NCBI RefSeq assembly: GCF_014648315.1 | Contig: NZ_BMQW01000002.1 | Location: 496,001 to 560,000 of the forward strand | From: Shewanella ulleungensis | GTDB lineage: Bacteria > Pseudomonadota > Gammaproteobacteria > Enterobacterales > Shewanellaceae | Direction of reading: 5' to 3' | Length of the DNA stretch: 64,000 nt | Program-made: the position numbers and the translations under genes | In this document: one piece after another, positions 9,939-18,739 of the stretch | How the letters are laid out: each line of letters begins with the position of its first letter | How positions within the stretch are numbered: position 1 is the stretch's first letter | The notes under the pieces: model-generated | Told to the model about the DNA's origin: nothing | The model's input: the letters and a program-made list of their open reading frames with translations, nothing else | Databases searched by the model: none

Positions 9939-11192
9939 ATGTTGAAGAAAGCGATGAATATTGCGGATTACGATCCAGAATTATTTAAAGCCATTGAAGA
10001 TGAAACTTGTCGTCAAGAAGAACACATTGAATTGATTGCGTCTGAGAACTATACCAGTCCACGTGTGATGGAAGCGCAAGGTTCTCAGTTAACTAACAAG
10101 TACGCTGAAGGTTATCCTGGTAAGCGTTACTATGGTGGGTGCGAGTACGTTGATGTTGTTGAAACATTAGCAATTGAACGCGCAAAAGAATTATTTGGTG
10201 CCACTTACGCGAACGTGCAACCACACTCTGGCTCACAAGCTAATAGCGCTGTTTTCATGGCTTTATTACAGCCAGGTGATACTGTTCTAGGGATGAATCT
10301 AGCTCACGGTGGTCATTTAACTCACGGTTCTCCTGTGAACTTTTCTGGCAAACTGTATAACATCATTCCTTACGGTATCGACGAGTCTGGCAAAATTGAC
10401 TACGACGAAATGGAACGTTTAGCGGTTGAGCATAAGCCGAAGATGATGATTGGTGGTTTCTCAGCGTTCTCAGGCATTGTTGACTGGGCTAAAATGCGTG
10501 AAATCGCTGATAAAATTGGTGCTTATTTATTTGTTGATATGGCGCACGTTGCAGGCTTAATCGCTGCAGGTGTGTATCCAACGCCAGTGCCACACGCACA
10601 CGTTGTGACATCAACTACTCATAAAACATTAGCAGGTCCACGTGGCGGCATTATTATTTCTGCAGCTGACGATGAAGATTTATATAAGAAGTTAAATTCA
10701 GCGGTATTCCCTGGTGGTCAAGGTGGCCCATTAATGCATGTTATCGCAGGTAAAGCGGTTGCATTTAAAGAAGCATTAGAGCCAGAGTTTAAAGTATACC
10801 AGCAGCAAGTGGTTAAAAACGCTAAAGCCATGGTTGAAGTGTTTTTAGCGCGCGGTTACAAAATTGTTTCTGGCGGTACAGAAAATCACTTAATGCTAGT
10901 TGATTTAATTGGCCGTGACTTAACCGGTAAAGAAGCGGATGCCGCGTTAGGCAGCGCGAACATTACGGTGAACAAAAACTCAGTGCCAAACGATCCACGC
11001 TCACCATTTGTAACATCAGGTGTTCGTATCGGTACCCCAGCCATTACGCGTCGCGGCTTTAAAGAAGCTGAAGCGAAAGAGCTGACAACCTGGATATGTG
11101 ACATTTTAGATGACGCATCTAACAATGCGGTTATTGAGCGCGTTAAAGGCCAAGTGTTGGCGTTATGTGCTAAGTTCCCAGTATACGGTTAA
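9939..11192 (+). CDS. glyA: Serine hydroxymethyltransferase
   Basis: Converts serine and tetrahydrofolate to glycine and 5,10-methylene-tetrahydrofolate, the main one-carbon source. At 417 residues it matches the E. coli enzyme in length and start ([15 protein letters not shown]). Visible motifs are [24 protein letters not shown], the cofactor-binding HSGSQAN, and the PLP lysine in [11 protein letters not shown] near residue 230. ATG is preceded by GGAG. It stands directly before nrdR but is separated from it by a strong terminator. The 250-base gap shared with divergent ettA must hold both promoters; I could not pick a convincing -35/-10 pair for glyA. Confidence 0.98.
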   Translation: MLKKAMNIADYDPELFKAIEDETCRQEEHIELIASENYTSPRVMEAQGSQLTNKYAEGYPGKRYYGGCEYVDVVETLAIERAKELFGATYANVQPHSGSQANSAVFMALLQPGDTVLGMNLAHGGHLTHGSPVNFSGKLYNIIPYGIDESGKIDYDEMERLAVEHKPKMMIGGFSAFSGIVDWAKMREIADKIGAYLFVDMAHVAGLIAAGVYPTPVPHAHVVTSTTHKTLAGPRGGIIISAADDEDLYKKLNSAVFPGGQGGPLMHVIAGKAVAFKEALEPEFKVYQQQVVKNAKAMVEVFLARGYKIVSGGTENHLMLVDLIGRDLTGKEADAALGSANITVNKNSVPNDPRSPFVTSGVRIGTPAITRRGFKEAEAKELTTWICDILDDASNNAVIERVKGQVLALCAKFPVYG

Positions 11193-11247
11193 TCACTATT
11201 GCTTTTGAGGTTTAGGTTAACCTTGCTCAACAAATAGGATAAACTTT

Positions 11248-11273
11248 AATGGCCGCTAATTTTAGCGGCCATT
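11248..11273 (+). terminator. Intrinsic terminator of glyA
   Basis: A stem of 10-12 bp (core TGGCCGCT / AGCGGCCA) with a 2-6 base loop, followed by TTGTTTT. It sits about 55 bases past the glyA stop and only 10 bases before the nrdR ribosome site, so nrdR expression needs read-through or a promoter overlapping this hairpin. Confidence 0.8.
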
Positions 11274-11294
11274 TTGTTTTCTGCAGGAGGTTCA

Positions 11295-11744
11295 ATGCAT
11301 TGCCCTTTTTGTAGCGCGACCGACACCAAAGTAATAGATTCTCGATTAGTGGCCGATGGTCATCAAGTTCGCCGTCGCCGGGAATGTACCGAATGTCATG
11401 AACGTTTCACCACATTTGAAGGTGCTGAACTAGTCATGCCTAGAGTGATAAAACGTGATGGCACCAGACAACCGTTTGACGAAGATAAGCTGCGTGGCGG
11501 CATGTTGCGTGCAGTTGAAAAACGTCCGGTATCTATTGATGAAATTGATCAAGCGCTGACCAAGATTAAATCAACACTGCGCGCAACTGGTGAGCGTGAA
11601 GTGGATTCTGAAATGATTGGTAATCTGATGATGGAGCAATTAATGAGCCTAGATAAAGTGGCTTATATTCGTTTTGCTTCAGTTTATCGTGCTTTTGAAG
11701 ATGTCTCTCAATTTGGCGAAGCTATCGCTAAACTGCAAAAGTAA
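11295..11744 (+). CDS. nrdR: Transcriptional repressor NrdR
   Basis: A 149-residue zinc-ribbon plus ATP-cone regulator that represses ribonucleotide reductase genes in response to ATP/dATP. Cysteines C3, C6, C31 and C34 (HCPFC and ECTECH) form the zinc site. [19 protein letters not shown] begins the ATP-cone at about residue 51. The frame is open 21 bases further upstream, but the ATG at 11295 has an ideal CAGGAGG ribosome site 5 bases before it and gives the standard N-terminus MHCPFC. Placement immediately before the rib genes is the usual gammaproteobacterial arrangement. Confidence 0.97.
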   Translation: MHCPFCSATDTKVIDSRLVADGHQVRRRRECTECHERFTTFEGAELVMPRVIKRDGTRQPFDEDKLRGGMLRAVEKRPVSIDEIDQALTKIKSTLRATGEREVDSEMIGNLMMEQLMSLDKVAYIRFASVYRAFEDVSQFGEAIAKLQK

Positions 11745-11815
11745 TCACCGAGTAAACGCTGATTTTTGAATAATATTTTATGGGCTTAACATGATATCAA
11801 ACGAGAGTGATAACC

Positions 11816-12961
11816 ATGTCTAATTGGTCTAGCGTCGATATTGAAATGATGAGCCGAGCCATTATGCTGGCAGAGCGGGGCCGTTATACCACTCGGCCTA
11901 ATCCGTGTGTCGGTTGCGTGATTGTTGCTGATGGACAGATTATCGGTGAGGGTTACCATCAACGTGCAGGCCAAGGGCACGCAGAAGTGAACGCGCTAAA
12001 GATGGTTAATGAAAGTGGATTAACCGCGCAAGGTGCCACAGCGTATGTAACATTAGAGCCTTGCAGTCATTACGGACGTACGCCGCCATGTGCACTAGGC
12101 TTGATAAATGCTAAGGTTGCCAGAGTTGTTGTTGCTGTGACCGATGCCAACCCTGAAGTGTCTGGTCGTGGTATTGCCATGTTAAGAGAGGCTGGCATTC
12201 AGGTGGATGTTGGGTTACTCACTGAGCAAGCTTATGCACTTAACCTCGGTTTTATGAAACGCATGAAAACCGGTTTACCTTGGGTAACGGTAAAGGTGGC
12301 TGCTAGTTTAGATGGAAAAACGGCGTTATCTAATGGCGTGTCAAAATGGATTACAGGTACAGCTGCTCGTGCAGATGTGCAAAAGTATCGTGCCAGTCAT
12401 TGTGCGTTAATTACCGGCGTTGAAACCGTGCTAATTGACGATCCCAGTTTAAATGTCCGCTTTGAATCATTGGGTGAATTGATGACCCGTCTAAGCCCTA
12501 ATGACATTTTTCAGCCTCTAAGAGTCATATTAGATAGCCGTGCAAGGTTAACTGCAGCGCCACATTTATTCTCTATAACGAGCCCGATTTTATTGGTATC
12601 GGGTTGTGAGTACTCTGAACAAGTCAAAGCGCTGTTTCCGCCACATGTGTCTTTTTTAGTACTAGAGTGTGACTCGTTAGGTAGAATCTCATTGCCGGCC
12701 TTGTTAACGTATTTAGGTAAAACTGCAAACTCAGTGCTAGTAGAGGCTGGCGCAACGTTAGCGGGTGCGTTTGTAGCACAAAATTTAGCGGACGATGTTG
12801 TACTTTATCAAGCCCCTAAGATCCTTGGAAGCCATGGACGCAATATGTTGCAATTACCAGATTATACTTCCATGGAACAAACGCCAATGTTGCAACTCAT
12901 TGATCAGCGCAACTTTGGTAAAGATCAGCGTTATATCCTCAGATATAACAAATCCTATTAA
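11816..12961 (+). CDS. ribD: Riboflavin biosynthesis deaminase/reductase RibD
   Basis: A bifunctional enzyme for the second and third steps of riboflavin synthesis from GTP. The N-terminal deaminase has PNPCVGCVIV, the zinc ligand and catalytic glutamate in HAEVNAL, and the zinc cysteines in TLEPCSHYGRTPPC. The C-terminal reductase begins near LPWVTVKVAASLDGKTAL and continues with WITG and DDPSLNVR. The frame also contains an in-frame GTG three codons upstream (11807). I choose the ATG at 11816 because GAGAG lies at a suitable distance before it; the protein is then 381 residues. It is the second gene of the nrdR-rib-nusB cluster. Confidence 0.95.
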   Translation: MSNWSSVDIEMMSRAIMLAERGRYTTRPNPCVGCVIVADGQIIGEGYHQRAGQGHAEVNALKMVNESGLTAQGATAYVTLEPCSHYGRTPPCALGLINAKVARVVVAVTDANPEVSGRGIAMLREAGIQVDVGLLTEQAYALNLGFMKRMKTGLPWVTVKVAASLDGKTALSNGVSKWITGTAARADVQKYRASHCALITGVETVLIDDPSLNVRFESLGELMTRLSPNDIFQPLRVILDSRARLTAAPHLFSITSPILLVSGCEYSEQVKALFPPHVSFLVLECDSLGRISLPALLTYLGKTANSVLVEAGATLAGAFVAQNLADDVVLYQAPKILGSHGRNMLQLPDYTSMEQTPMLQLIDQRNFGKDQRYILRYNKSY

Positions 12962-13025
12962 TTGATTGTTGCCAAGGCTAAAAATCTGAGCGACAGCAAA
13001 GTATCAACGTTAAAAGTGAGTCATT

Positions 13026-13685
13026 ATGTTTACTGGGATAATTGAAGCCCTTGGTACATTACGCAAAATTGATCGCAAAGGTAACGATATTCGCTTAACC
13101 GTTGCCAGTGGTAAATTAGATTTAGCAGACGTGAAATTAGGCGACAGTATTGCCACTAATGGTGTTTGTTTGACTGTCGTTGAGCGTTTAGCTGATGGTT
13201 ATGTGGCTGATATCTCTGCTGAGACAGTGGCATTAACAGGCTTCAGCCATTATCAAGTAGGCCAGAAAGTAAACCTTGAGAAAGCCGTTACCGCTACAAC
13301 TCGTTTAGGCGGTCACATGGTGAGTGGCCATGTTGATGGTATTGCTAAAGTTGAACACTGCGCTTACAGAGGCAAAGCGTTAGAGTTTTGGTTATCAGCA
13401 CCTACAACGCTGAGTCGTTATATTGCACATAAAGGCTCGATTACGATTGATGGTGTGAGCTTAACCGTTAATGAAGTGGATGGAAGTCGTTTTAGATTAA
13501 CAATAGTGCCTCACACTGCAGGTGAAACCACATTAGTGGAATTAAAAGTAGGTGATAACGTTAATATAGAAGTCGACTTAATTGCCCGTTATTTAGAACG
13601 TTTAATGCAGCCAGAAACAGAACATGCCAAGCCGTCATCGGGTGTGACGATGGAGTTATTGGCCAAGTCTGGTTTCTTACGTTAA
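13026..13685 (+). CDS. ribE: Riboflavin synthase, alpha subunit
   Basis: Performs the last step of the pathway, dismutation of two 6,7-dimethyl-8-ribityllumazine molecules to riboflavin. The 219-residue protein has the family's two tandem lumazine-binding barrels: MFTGIIEALG at the start of the first, GGHMVSGHVDGIAKVE at the start of the second, and the repeated NGVCLTV / DGVSLTVNEVD motif. The symbol ribE follows common proteobacterial use; the E. coli gene is called ribC. It lies 64 bases after ribD and 94 bases before ribBX. Confidence 0.97.
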   Translation: MFTGIIEALGTLRKIDRKGNDIRLTVASGKLDLADVKLGDSIATNGVCLTVVERLADGYVADISAETVALTGFSHYQVGQKVNLEKAVTATTRLGGHMVSGHVDGIAKVEHCAYRGKALEFWLSAPTTLSRYIAHKGSITIDGVSLTVNEVDGSRFRLTIVPHTAGETTLVELKVGDNVNIEVDLIARYLERLMQPETEHAKPSSGVTMELLAKSGFLR

Positions 13686-13779
13686 TCGTATTAACTTTTG
13701 TACCTCGTTCACTTATAAAATAAAAATAGAATCATTACTTCAGTATTGAAGCACACTCTTAATATATAAAGGTCTGACA

Positions 13780-14883
13780 ATGGCGCTACATAGTATAGAA
13801 GAAATCATTGAAGATATTCGTCAAGGTAAAATGGTTATTTTGATGGACGATGAAGACAGAGAAAATGAAGGTGATTTGATCATGGCCGCTGACAAAGTGA
13901 CGCCAGCAGCAATCAACTTTATGGCTACTTACGGCCGTGGACTTATTTGCCAAACGATGACCAAAGCACGTTGTCAGCAGCTTAATTTACCACTCATGGT
14001 AACTAACAATAATGCTCAGTTTTCAACTAACTTTACCGTGTCGATTGAGGCCGCTACTGGAGTGACAACCGGCATATCTGCCCATGACCGTGCAGTCACT
14101 GTTCAAGCCGCTGTAGCTAAAGATGCCAAAGCATCTGACTTAGTGCAACCTGGTCATATATTTCCGTTGATGGCGCAAGAAGGTGGTGTATTAACGCGCG
14201 CTGGCCATACTGAAGCTGGTTGCGATTTAGCGCGATTAGCTGGTTGTGAGCCGTCAGGTGTGATTGTCGAAATTTTGAATGACGATGGTACAATGGCGCG
14301 TCGCCCAGATCTCGAAATATTTAGCGAAAAACATGGTATTAAAATTGGTACAATTGCCGATCTTATTGAATACCGTAACACTAATGAAACCACTGTCGTA
14401 CGTGAAGCGCAGTGTAAATTGCCGACCCGTTTTGGTGAGTTTACCATGGTCACCTTCAGAGACACTATCGATAACCAATTGCACTATGCTTTGGTTAAAG
14501 ACGAGGTTAAAGCAAACTGTTTGGTCCGTGTACATTTGCAAAATACCTTTAATGATTTGCTGCACTCTGAACGCGATCAAAAACGCAGTTGGCCGTTAGA
14601 AAAAGCCATGGAACGCATCGCAACAGATGGTGGGGTTTTAGTGCTACTCGGCAACGATGAACATTCAAGTCAGTTGTTAGCAAAAGTAAAAGCGTTTGAA
14701 GCTGAAGATAATGGTCAATCACCAGCGCCAGCAATGTGGCAAGGTACATCACGTCGGGTTGGTGTTGGTTCGCAAATTTTATCCAATTTAGGCGTGACGA
14801 GTATGCGCCTATTAAGTTCACCAAAGCGTTATCATTCTTTGTCAGGCTTTGGTCTAGAAGTGACTGACTATATTGCCGAGTAA
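13780..14883 (+). CDS. ribBX: RibBX: DHBP synthase fused to a GTP cyclohydrolase II-like domain without zinc cysteines
   Basis: The N-terminal part, residues 1 to about 200, is an intact 3,4-dihydroxy-2-butanone-4-phosphate synthase: [29 protein letters not shown] and [16 protein letters not shown] hold the acidic metal ligands and substrate-binding residues. The C-terminal part, about 205-367, resembles GTP cyclohydrolase II, but the zinc-binding stretch (normally HSECLTGD...RCDCG) reads [19 protein letters not shown], with no cysteines, so this domain should not have cyclohydrolase activity. This is the RibBX form described from Shewanella and other proteobacteria, where a separate RibA supplies cyclohydrolase II. 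The role of the X domain is not established. Confidence 0.9.
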   Translation: MALHSIEEIIEDIRQGKMVILMDDEDRENEGDLIMAADKVTPAAINFMATYGRGLICQTMTKARCQQLNLPLMVTNNNAQFSTNFTVSIEAATGVTTGISAHDRAVTVQAAVAKDAKASDLVQPGHIFPLMAQEGGVLTRAGHTEAGCDLARLAGCEPSGVIVEILNDDGTMARRPDLEIFSEKHGIKIGTIADLIEYRNTNETTVVREAQCKLPTRFGEFTMVTFRDTIDNQLHYALVKDEVKANCLVRVHLQNTFNDLLHSERDQKRSWPLEKAMERIATDGGVLVLLGNDEHSSQLLAKVKAFEAEDNGQSPAPAMWQGTSRRVGVGSQILSNLGVTSMRLLSSPKRYHSLSGFGLEVTDYIAE

Positions 14884-15006
14884 TGTTGGCGAATGGTAAA
14901 TTTAACAATTTCATTAATTGCATAGCGCTCAGGGCTAATGGCTGTGATATCATAGCGCCTCTTTTTGCCCCGAGCCGGGTGCTTTAGCTAATTTAGGTAA
15001 GATAGA

Positions 15007-15483
15007 ATGAACGTAGTTCAAGGTAATATCGAAGCGAAAAATGCCAAAGTGGCGATCGTAATATCGCGATTCAATAGCTTTTTAGTTGAAAGTCTGCTTG
15101 ACGGTGCAATAGACACATTAAAGCGTTTCGGTCAGGTAAGTGACGACAACATTACTGTTGTACGTGTTCCTGGCGCAGTTGAATTACCGCTAGCGGCAAA
15201 GCGTGTTGCTGCAAGTGGCAAATTTGACGGCATTATTGCACTTGGTGCGGTGATCCGTGGCGGTACCCCTCATTTTGATTTTGTTGCCGGTGAATGTAAC
15301 AAAGGTCTTGCACAAGTTGCTTTAGAATATGACCTACCAGTTTCATTCGGTGTGTTAACTACAGATACCATTGAACAAGCTATTGAGCGTTCAGGTACTA
15401 AAGCAGGTAATAAAGGCGGCGAAGCTGCACTTGGTTTACTTGAAATGGTTAACGTACTGCAACAACTAGAACAACAGCTGTAA
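15007..15483 (+). CDS. ribH: 6,7-dimethyl-8-ribityllumazine synthase
   Basis: Condenses 5-amino-6-ribitylaminouracil with dihydroxybutanone phosphate. The 158-residue protein contains the substrate-binding VIVISRFN-type start ([20 protein letters not shown]), [10 protein letters not shown], and the phosphate-binding and catalytic histidine region [17 protein letters not shown]. The length is normal. It starts 123 bases after ribBX and ends 13 bases before nusB, consistent with co-transcription. E. coli calls this gene ribE. Confidence 0.97.
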   Translation: MNVVQGNIEAKNAKVAIVISRFNSFLVESLLDGAIDTLKRFGQVSDDNITVVRVPGAVELPLAAKRVAASGKFDGIIALGAVIRGGTPHFDFVAGECNKGLAQVALEYDLPVSFGVLTTDTIEQAIERSGTKAGNKGGEAALGLLEMVNVLQQLEQQL

Positions 15484-15496
15484 TAGTAGGAAAAGT

Positions 15497-15901
15497 ATGA
15501 AACCTTCAGAGCGCCGTAAGGCCCGCCGTTTAGCCGTTCAAGCCATTTATTCATGGCAGTTAAGTAAGAACAATGTTGCTGACGTAGAACATGAGTTTTT
15601 GACTGAGCAGAACACTGACGGTGTAGATGTTGCTTATTTTCGTGAATTATTATCAGGTGTAGCGTCAAAAACTGCACAGATTGATGATTTGCTAAAGCCA
15701 CATTTAGATCGTGATTTCGAAGATGTTTCACCAGTTGAAAAAGCTATCGTGCGTTTGGCAACTTATGAGTTGACCTTTCGTAAAGATGTGCCGTTTAAAG
15801 TGGCAATTAACGAAGGTATTGAATTAGCGAAAGCGTTTGGTGCTGACGACAGTCACAAGTTCGTTAACGGCTTGCTTGATAAAATTGTGAAACAAAAGTA
15901 A
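15497..15901 (+). CDS. nusB: Transcription antitermination factor NusB
   Basis: A 134-residue, all-helical RNA-binding protein that joins NusE (S10) on boxA RNA in rRNA antitermination. It begins with the basic segment [21 protein letters not shown] that contacts RNA, followed by the NusB core [14 protein letters not shown] and [38 protein letters not shown] precedes the ATG. Its position right after ribH is the standard one, and a terminator follows within 10 bases. Confidence 0.97.
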   Translation: MKPSERRKARRLAVQAIYSWQLSKNNVADVEHEFLTEQNTDGVDVAYFRELLSGVASKTAQIDDLLKPHLDRDFEDVSPVEKAIVRLATYELTFRKDVPFKVAINEGIELAKAFGADDSHKFVNGLLDKIVKQK

Positions 15902-15907
15902 TACCAG

Positions 15908-15929
15908 AACGGTATCCTCGGATACCGTT
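15908..15929 (+). terminator. Intrinsic terminator after nusB
   Basis: A 9-10 bp stem, AACGGTATCC / GGATACCGTT, with a minimal CTCG loop and a TTTTC tail, starting 6 bases after the nusB stop. It ends the rib-nusB unit; thiL starts 59 bases later. Confidence 0.8.
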
Positions 15930-15988
15930 TTTCATTTCAATTAATTGTTTCTAAATTAAGGTGGTCGGTTTACCGCACCAAACTGAAT

Positions 15989-16948
15989 GTGAAAGAATTC
16001 CAACTTATCGAACATTACTTTCGTAATAAAGGCCAAAAACGACGCGACGTTGAGCTTAGCATTGGCGACGACTGCGCTTTGGTTAATCCAGCTGACAACA
16101 AATCGATTGCGATTTCATGCGATACTCTCGTAGAAAATGTCCATTTTTTATCAGATATTCCAGCCCATGCATTAGGCTATAAGTCTTTAGCGGTAAATTT
16201 ATCCGATCTCGCCGCTATGGGGGCAGAGCCTGCATGGTTTACTTTAGCTTTGACGCTACCGAGTGTTGATGAACCGTGGTTAGCCCGTTTTAGCGAAGGG
16301 CTTTTTGAAATTGCAGAATATTATGGTGTTGCGTTAATTGGTGGCGATACCACTCGCGGCCCACGTAGTATAAGCATCACCATCAATGGCCAAGTGATTA
16401 AAGGTACAGCATTGACCCGTGCCGGCGCTAAAAATGGCGATTGGGTTTATGTCACTGGCACATTAGGTGATTCGGCCCTTGGTTTAGATGTGTTGCGCGG
16501 TGCCAAAATCGTGAATACAGAAGATAAAGAATATCTGATTAACCGTCACTATTATCCGACCCCTAGAGTTTTAGCAGGCCAAGCGTTAAGAACATTAGCC
16601 ACTAGTGCGATTGATTTGTCTGATGGGTTAATTTCAGATATTGGTCATGTCTTAAAAGCCTCTAAAGTGGGGGCGATTATCGATGTGAGTCAAATACCGT
16701 TATCAACTTCACTTAAAGCCAACTTAAGTCGTGAAGACGCACTGAGTTATGCGTTAACTGGCGGGGAAGATTACGAATTACTGTTTACGGTGCCAGAATC
16801 TCAACGAGGCGCGATTGATACAGCGCTTATCCATGCTGGGGTTAAATTTGTCAAAATTGGTCAAATTTGTGCTGGCGATAAACTTAAACTTGTCGATGAC
16901 GGTAAAGCATTTATGCCTGTTTCCCGAAGTTTTGAGCATTTTAGTTAA
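15989..16948 (+). CDS. thiL: Thiamine-monophosphate kinase
   Basis: Phosphorylates thiamine monophosphate to the active cofactor thiamine diphosphate. The 319-residue PurM-like protein has SIGDDCALVNP at its N-terminus, then AVNLSDLAAMGAEP, IGGDTTRGP, the glycine-rich VTGTLGDSALGLDVL and ALTGGEDYELLFTVP. The start is GTG, giving MKEFQLIEHYF, which aligns with the E. coli N-terminus; no better in-frame ATG exists and the ribosome site is weak, so initiation may be inefficient. It is followed 6 bases later by pgpA. Confidence 0.95.
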   Translation: MKEFQLIEHYFRNKGQKRRDVELSIGDDCALVNPADNKSIAISCDTLVENVHFLSDIPAHALGYKSLAVNLSDLAAMGAEPAWFTLALTLPSVDEPWLARFSEGLFEIAEYYGVALIGGDTTRGPRSISITINGQVIKGTALTRAGAKNGDWVYVTGTLGDSALGLDVLRGAKIVNTEDKEYLINRHYYPTPRVLAGQALRTLATSAIDLSDGLISDIGHVLKASKVGAIIDVSQIPLSTSLKANLSREDALSYALTGGEDYELLFTVPESQRGAIDTALIHAGVKFVKIGQICAGDKLKLVDDGKAFMPVSRSFEHFS

Positions 16949-16954
16949 TCCATT

Positions 16955-17446
16955 ATGAGACTTCTCACTCAAGATAAATTCGTCAATAAGCTGTCTTTAA
17001 CTAATCCTATTCACTTTTTAGCATTAGGGTTTGGCAGTGGTAAAGCGGCAAAGGCGCCTGGAACCTTTGGCACTTTAGCTACAGTACCTATAGTGCTATT
17101 AATGCAACAATTAAGCTTAGGTCATTACTTGTTGATTACTATATTGAGTATGCTTGCTGGTTTTTACATTTGTGGTAAAGCGGCCAAAGACATGGGGGTA
17201 CATGATCACGGTGCGATTGTGTGGGATGAAGTGGTTGGGTTAATGATCACCATGATCGCCGCCCCTGCTGGTTTTGTCTGGTTAGTGCTTGGATTTGTAT
17301 TATTTCGCTTTTTTGACATCATTAAGCCTTGGCCTATTCGCTGGTTAGATGCCAAAGTCCACGGTGGTTTTGGGATTATGATAGACGATGTCTTAGCAGG
17401 CATATTTGCATTAATTGGGGTGCAACTAGCGATTTATTATTTATAA
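16955..17446 (+). CDS. pgpA: Phosphatidylglycerophosphatase A
   Basis: An inner-membrane enzyme that removes phosphate from phosphatidylglycerophosphate to give phosphatidylglycerol. The 163-residue protein contains GFGSGKAAKAPGTFGTL near the N-terminus, the acidic active-site stretch HDHGAIVWDEVVG, RFFDIIKPWPIRWLD, and a C-terminal DDVLAGIFA. Three or four hydrophobic segments lie between these. It starts 6 bases after the thiL stop, the usual thiL-pgpA pair. Confidence 0.95.
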   Translation: MRLLTQDKFVNKLSLTNPIHFLALGFGSGKAAKAPGTFGTLATVPIVLLMQQLSLGHYLLITILSMLAGFYICGKAAKDMGVHDHGAIVWDEVVGLMITMIAAPAGFVWLVLGFVLFRFFDIIKPWPIRWLDAKVHGGFGIMIDDVLAGIFALIGVQLAIYYL

Positions 17447-17455
17447 CGTAGCCAT

Positions 17456-17508
17456 AAAAATAAAATATAAAAAAGAGCACAATGTGCTCTTTTTTATATT
17501 TTATTTTT
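17456..17508. terminator. Bidirectional terminator with a 25-bp perfect stem
   Basis: A perfectly complementary hairpin with 25-base arms and an AAT loop (core AAAAAAGAGCAC / GTGCTCTTTTTT). It is flanked by A and T tracts so that both strands end in U-runs. It lies between the convergent pgpA and the 17537-18673 gene and probably ends both transcripts. The arms are unusually long for an intrinsic terminator. Confidence 0.85.
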
Positions 17509-17536
17509 GTTGTTGCAAACTCAACGAGACTAAAAT

Positions 17537-18673
17537 TTATTGAGTTATCATTAAATTGCTGCGTAAATGTTCTATTTCATTATTCATATTGACGACGCGC
17601 AGCTTAAGATCTGTTTCATAAAAAGTGCAGCTTAATACTTTACCGATCGGGTTGTAGCGTAATTGCCATAACTGCATCAAACTATTGTCGTCATCGCAAT
17701 ATTCAGGCTTTTTAAGCATAAGCGATGCATCTGTTGATACAGGATCTTTAACCATATTGACGAAATATTCAGCTCGCAAATTATCATCATCAATGGGTTT
17801 AATAAACATTTTGGCTAACCATTGTTCGTAAAATGGTGCCGTATCCTGTTGAGCTTCCATTACCATTTGCTGCATGGCATTGTGGCCAAAGAGCCATTCA
17901 CCTGAAAATATACGTTCGAAGTCATTTTGACTTAAGATGAAAGGTGATTGCCAAGCATTGATATTTTTAACCCCTTCATGATTGCTTTGAGCTAAAGTGC
18001 TCGCAAAGCGGAGTTGCTCTTTCAGTACACCGCTGACAATCATATGAGACAATAACGATCTCGATGAGTGATATACATTATTCCAAAAGTGCGTTTCTTT
18101 ATTTAGGAATGCTATTGCAGCATCAACATCTATTTTGTTAGTGGAAGTTCCCTGGCGATTAAGAGTACCAAGTAAACTTAGCTCTCTTAACTGAAAAAGT
18201 TGAGACCAGCGAATTTTATCATGAGGGATTAAAGACTGATCACTTTCTTGCCAATCAGGCATAGCGACTAATACATTGTATTTATCAATATTGGTTTGAT
18301 GAGCATTAATAGCACGGTTAATTGTTTCACTATTACTGCTGAAAAACTCATTACAAGTATTCAAATCTGCTGAGTGGCAAGCTTCTTTAAAGTCGCGAAT
18401 TAATTTGGTCTGTTGATCACTAAAGCTAAGCGTTGCTTCTTGTGGATTCGACTTATTTTCTTCGGTAGTGCCTAGCATCGCCTTAACATATTCAAACCCG
18501 TTTGAGTTCGATACAACGGGTTGTTGCTTTAACCAGCTTTCAACTAATAGTGTATTAGGCGATTTTGTTCTGTCAGAAGCGTTGATTGCCACTAAGCAAA
18601 CAACAGAAAATACTAATAAGCTGCTGATTAACCCAACCAGCATGCCTATTATTTTAAGAAACATCATCATCAT
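17537..18673 (-). CDS. Unrecognised protein with an N-terminal membrane anchor
   Basis: A 378-residue protein of unknown function. It starts MMMMFLKIIGMLVGLISSLL and has one transmembrane helix (about residues 5-30). The remaining 345 residues are polar and mostly helical with no motif I know. Two cysteines close together (ACHSADLNTCNEF, near residue 100) could form a periplasmic disulphide, and two more occur near the C-terminus (EYCDDDN and VLSCTFYE). It is transcribed alone between recN and the bidirectional terminator. The start is uncertain by up to three codons because of the run of methionines. Confidence 0.7.
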   Translation of the reverse strand: MMMMFLKIIGMLVGLISSLLVFSVVCLVAINASDRTKSPNTLLVESWLKQQPVVSNSNGFEYVKAMLGTTEENKSNPQEATLSFSDQQTKLIRDFKEACHSADLNTCNEFFSSNSETINRAINAHQTNIDKYNVLVAMPDWQESDQSLIPHDKIRWSQLFQLRELSLLGTLNRQGTSTNKIDVDAAIAFLNKETHFWNNVYHSSRSLLSHMIVSGVLKEQLRFASTLAQSNHEGVKNINAWQSPFILSQNDFERIFSGEWLFGHNAMQQMVMEAQQDTAPFYEQWLAKMFIKPIDDDNLRAEYFVNMVKDPVSTDASLMLKKPEYCDDDNSLMQLWQLRYNPIGKVLSCTFYETDLKLRVVNMNNEIEHLRSNLMITQ

Positions 18674-18739
18674 TATTTATCCGCAAATCCATTTAACACA
18701 ATGATAACATGCAGGTTGGCTTTTGATAACCCATGAGCT

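Noticed and set aside
14154..14953. Several overlapping ORFs of 100-134 codons inside and against ribBX
   Set aside because: All overlap the clearly conserved RibBX frame, have no ribosome sites and show no protein motifs; they are shadows of a long gene.
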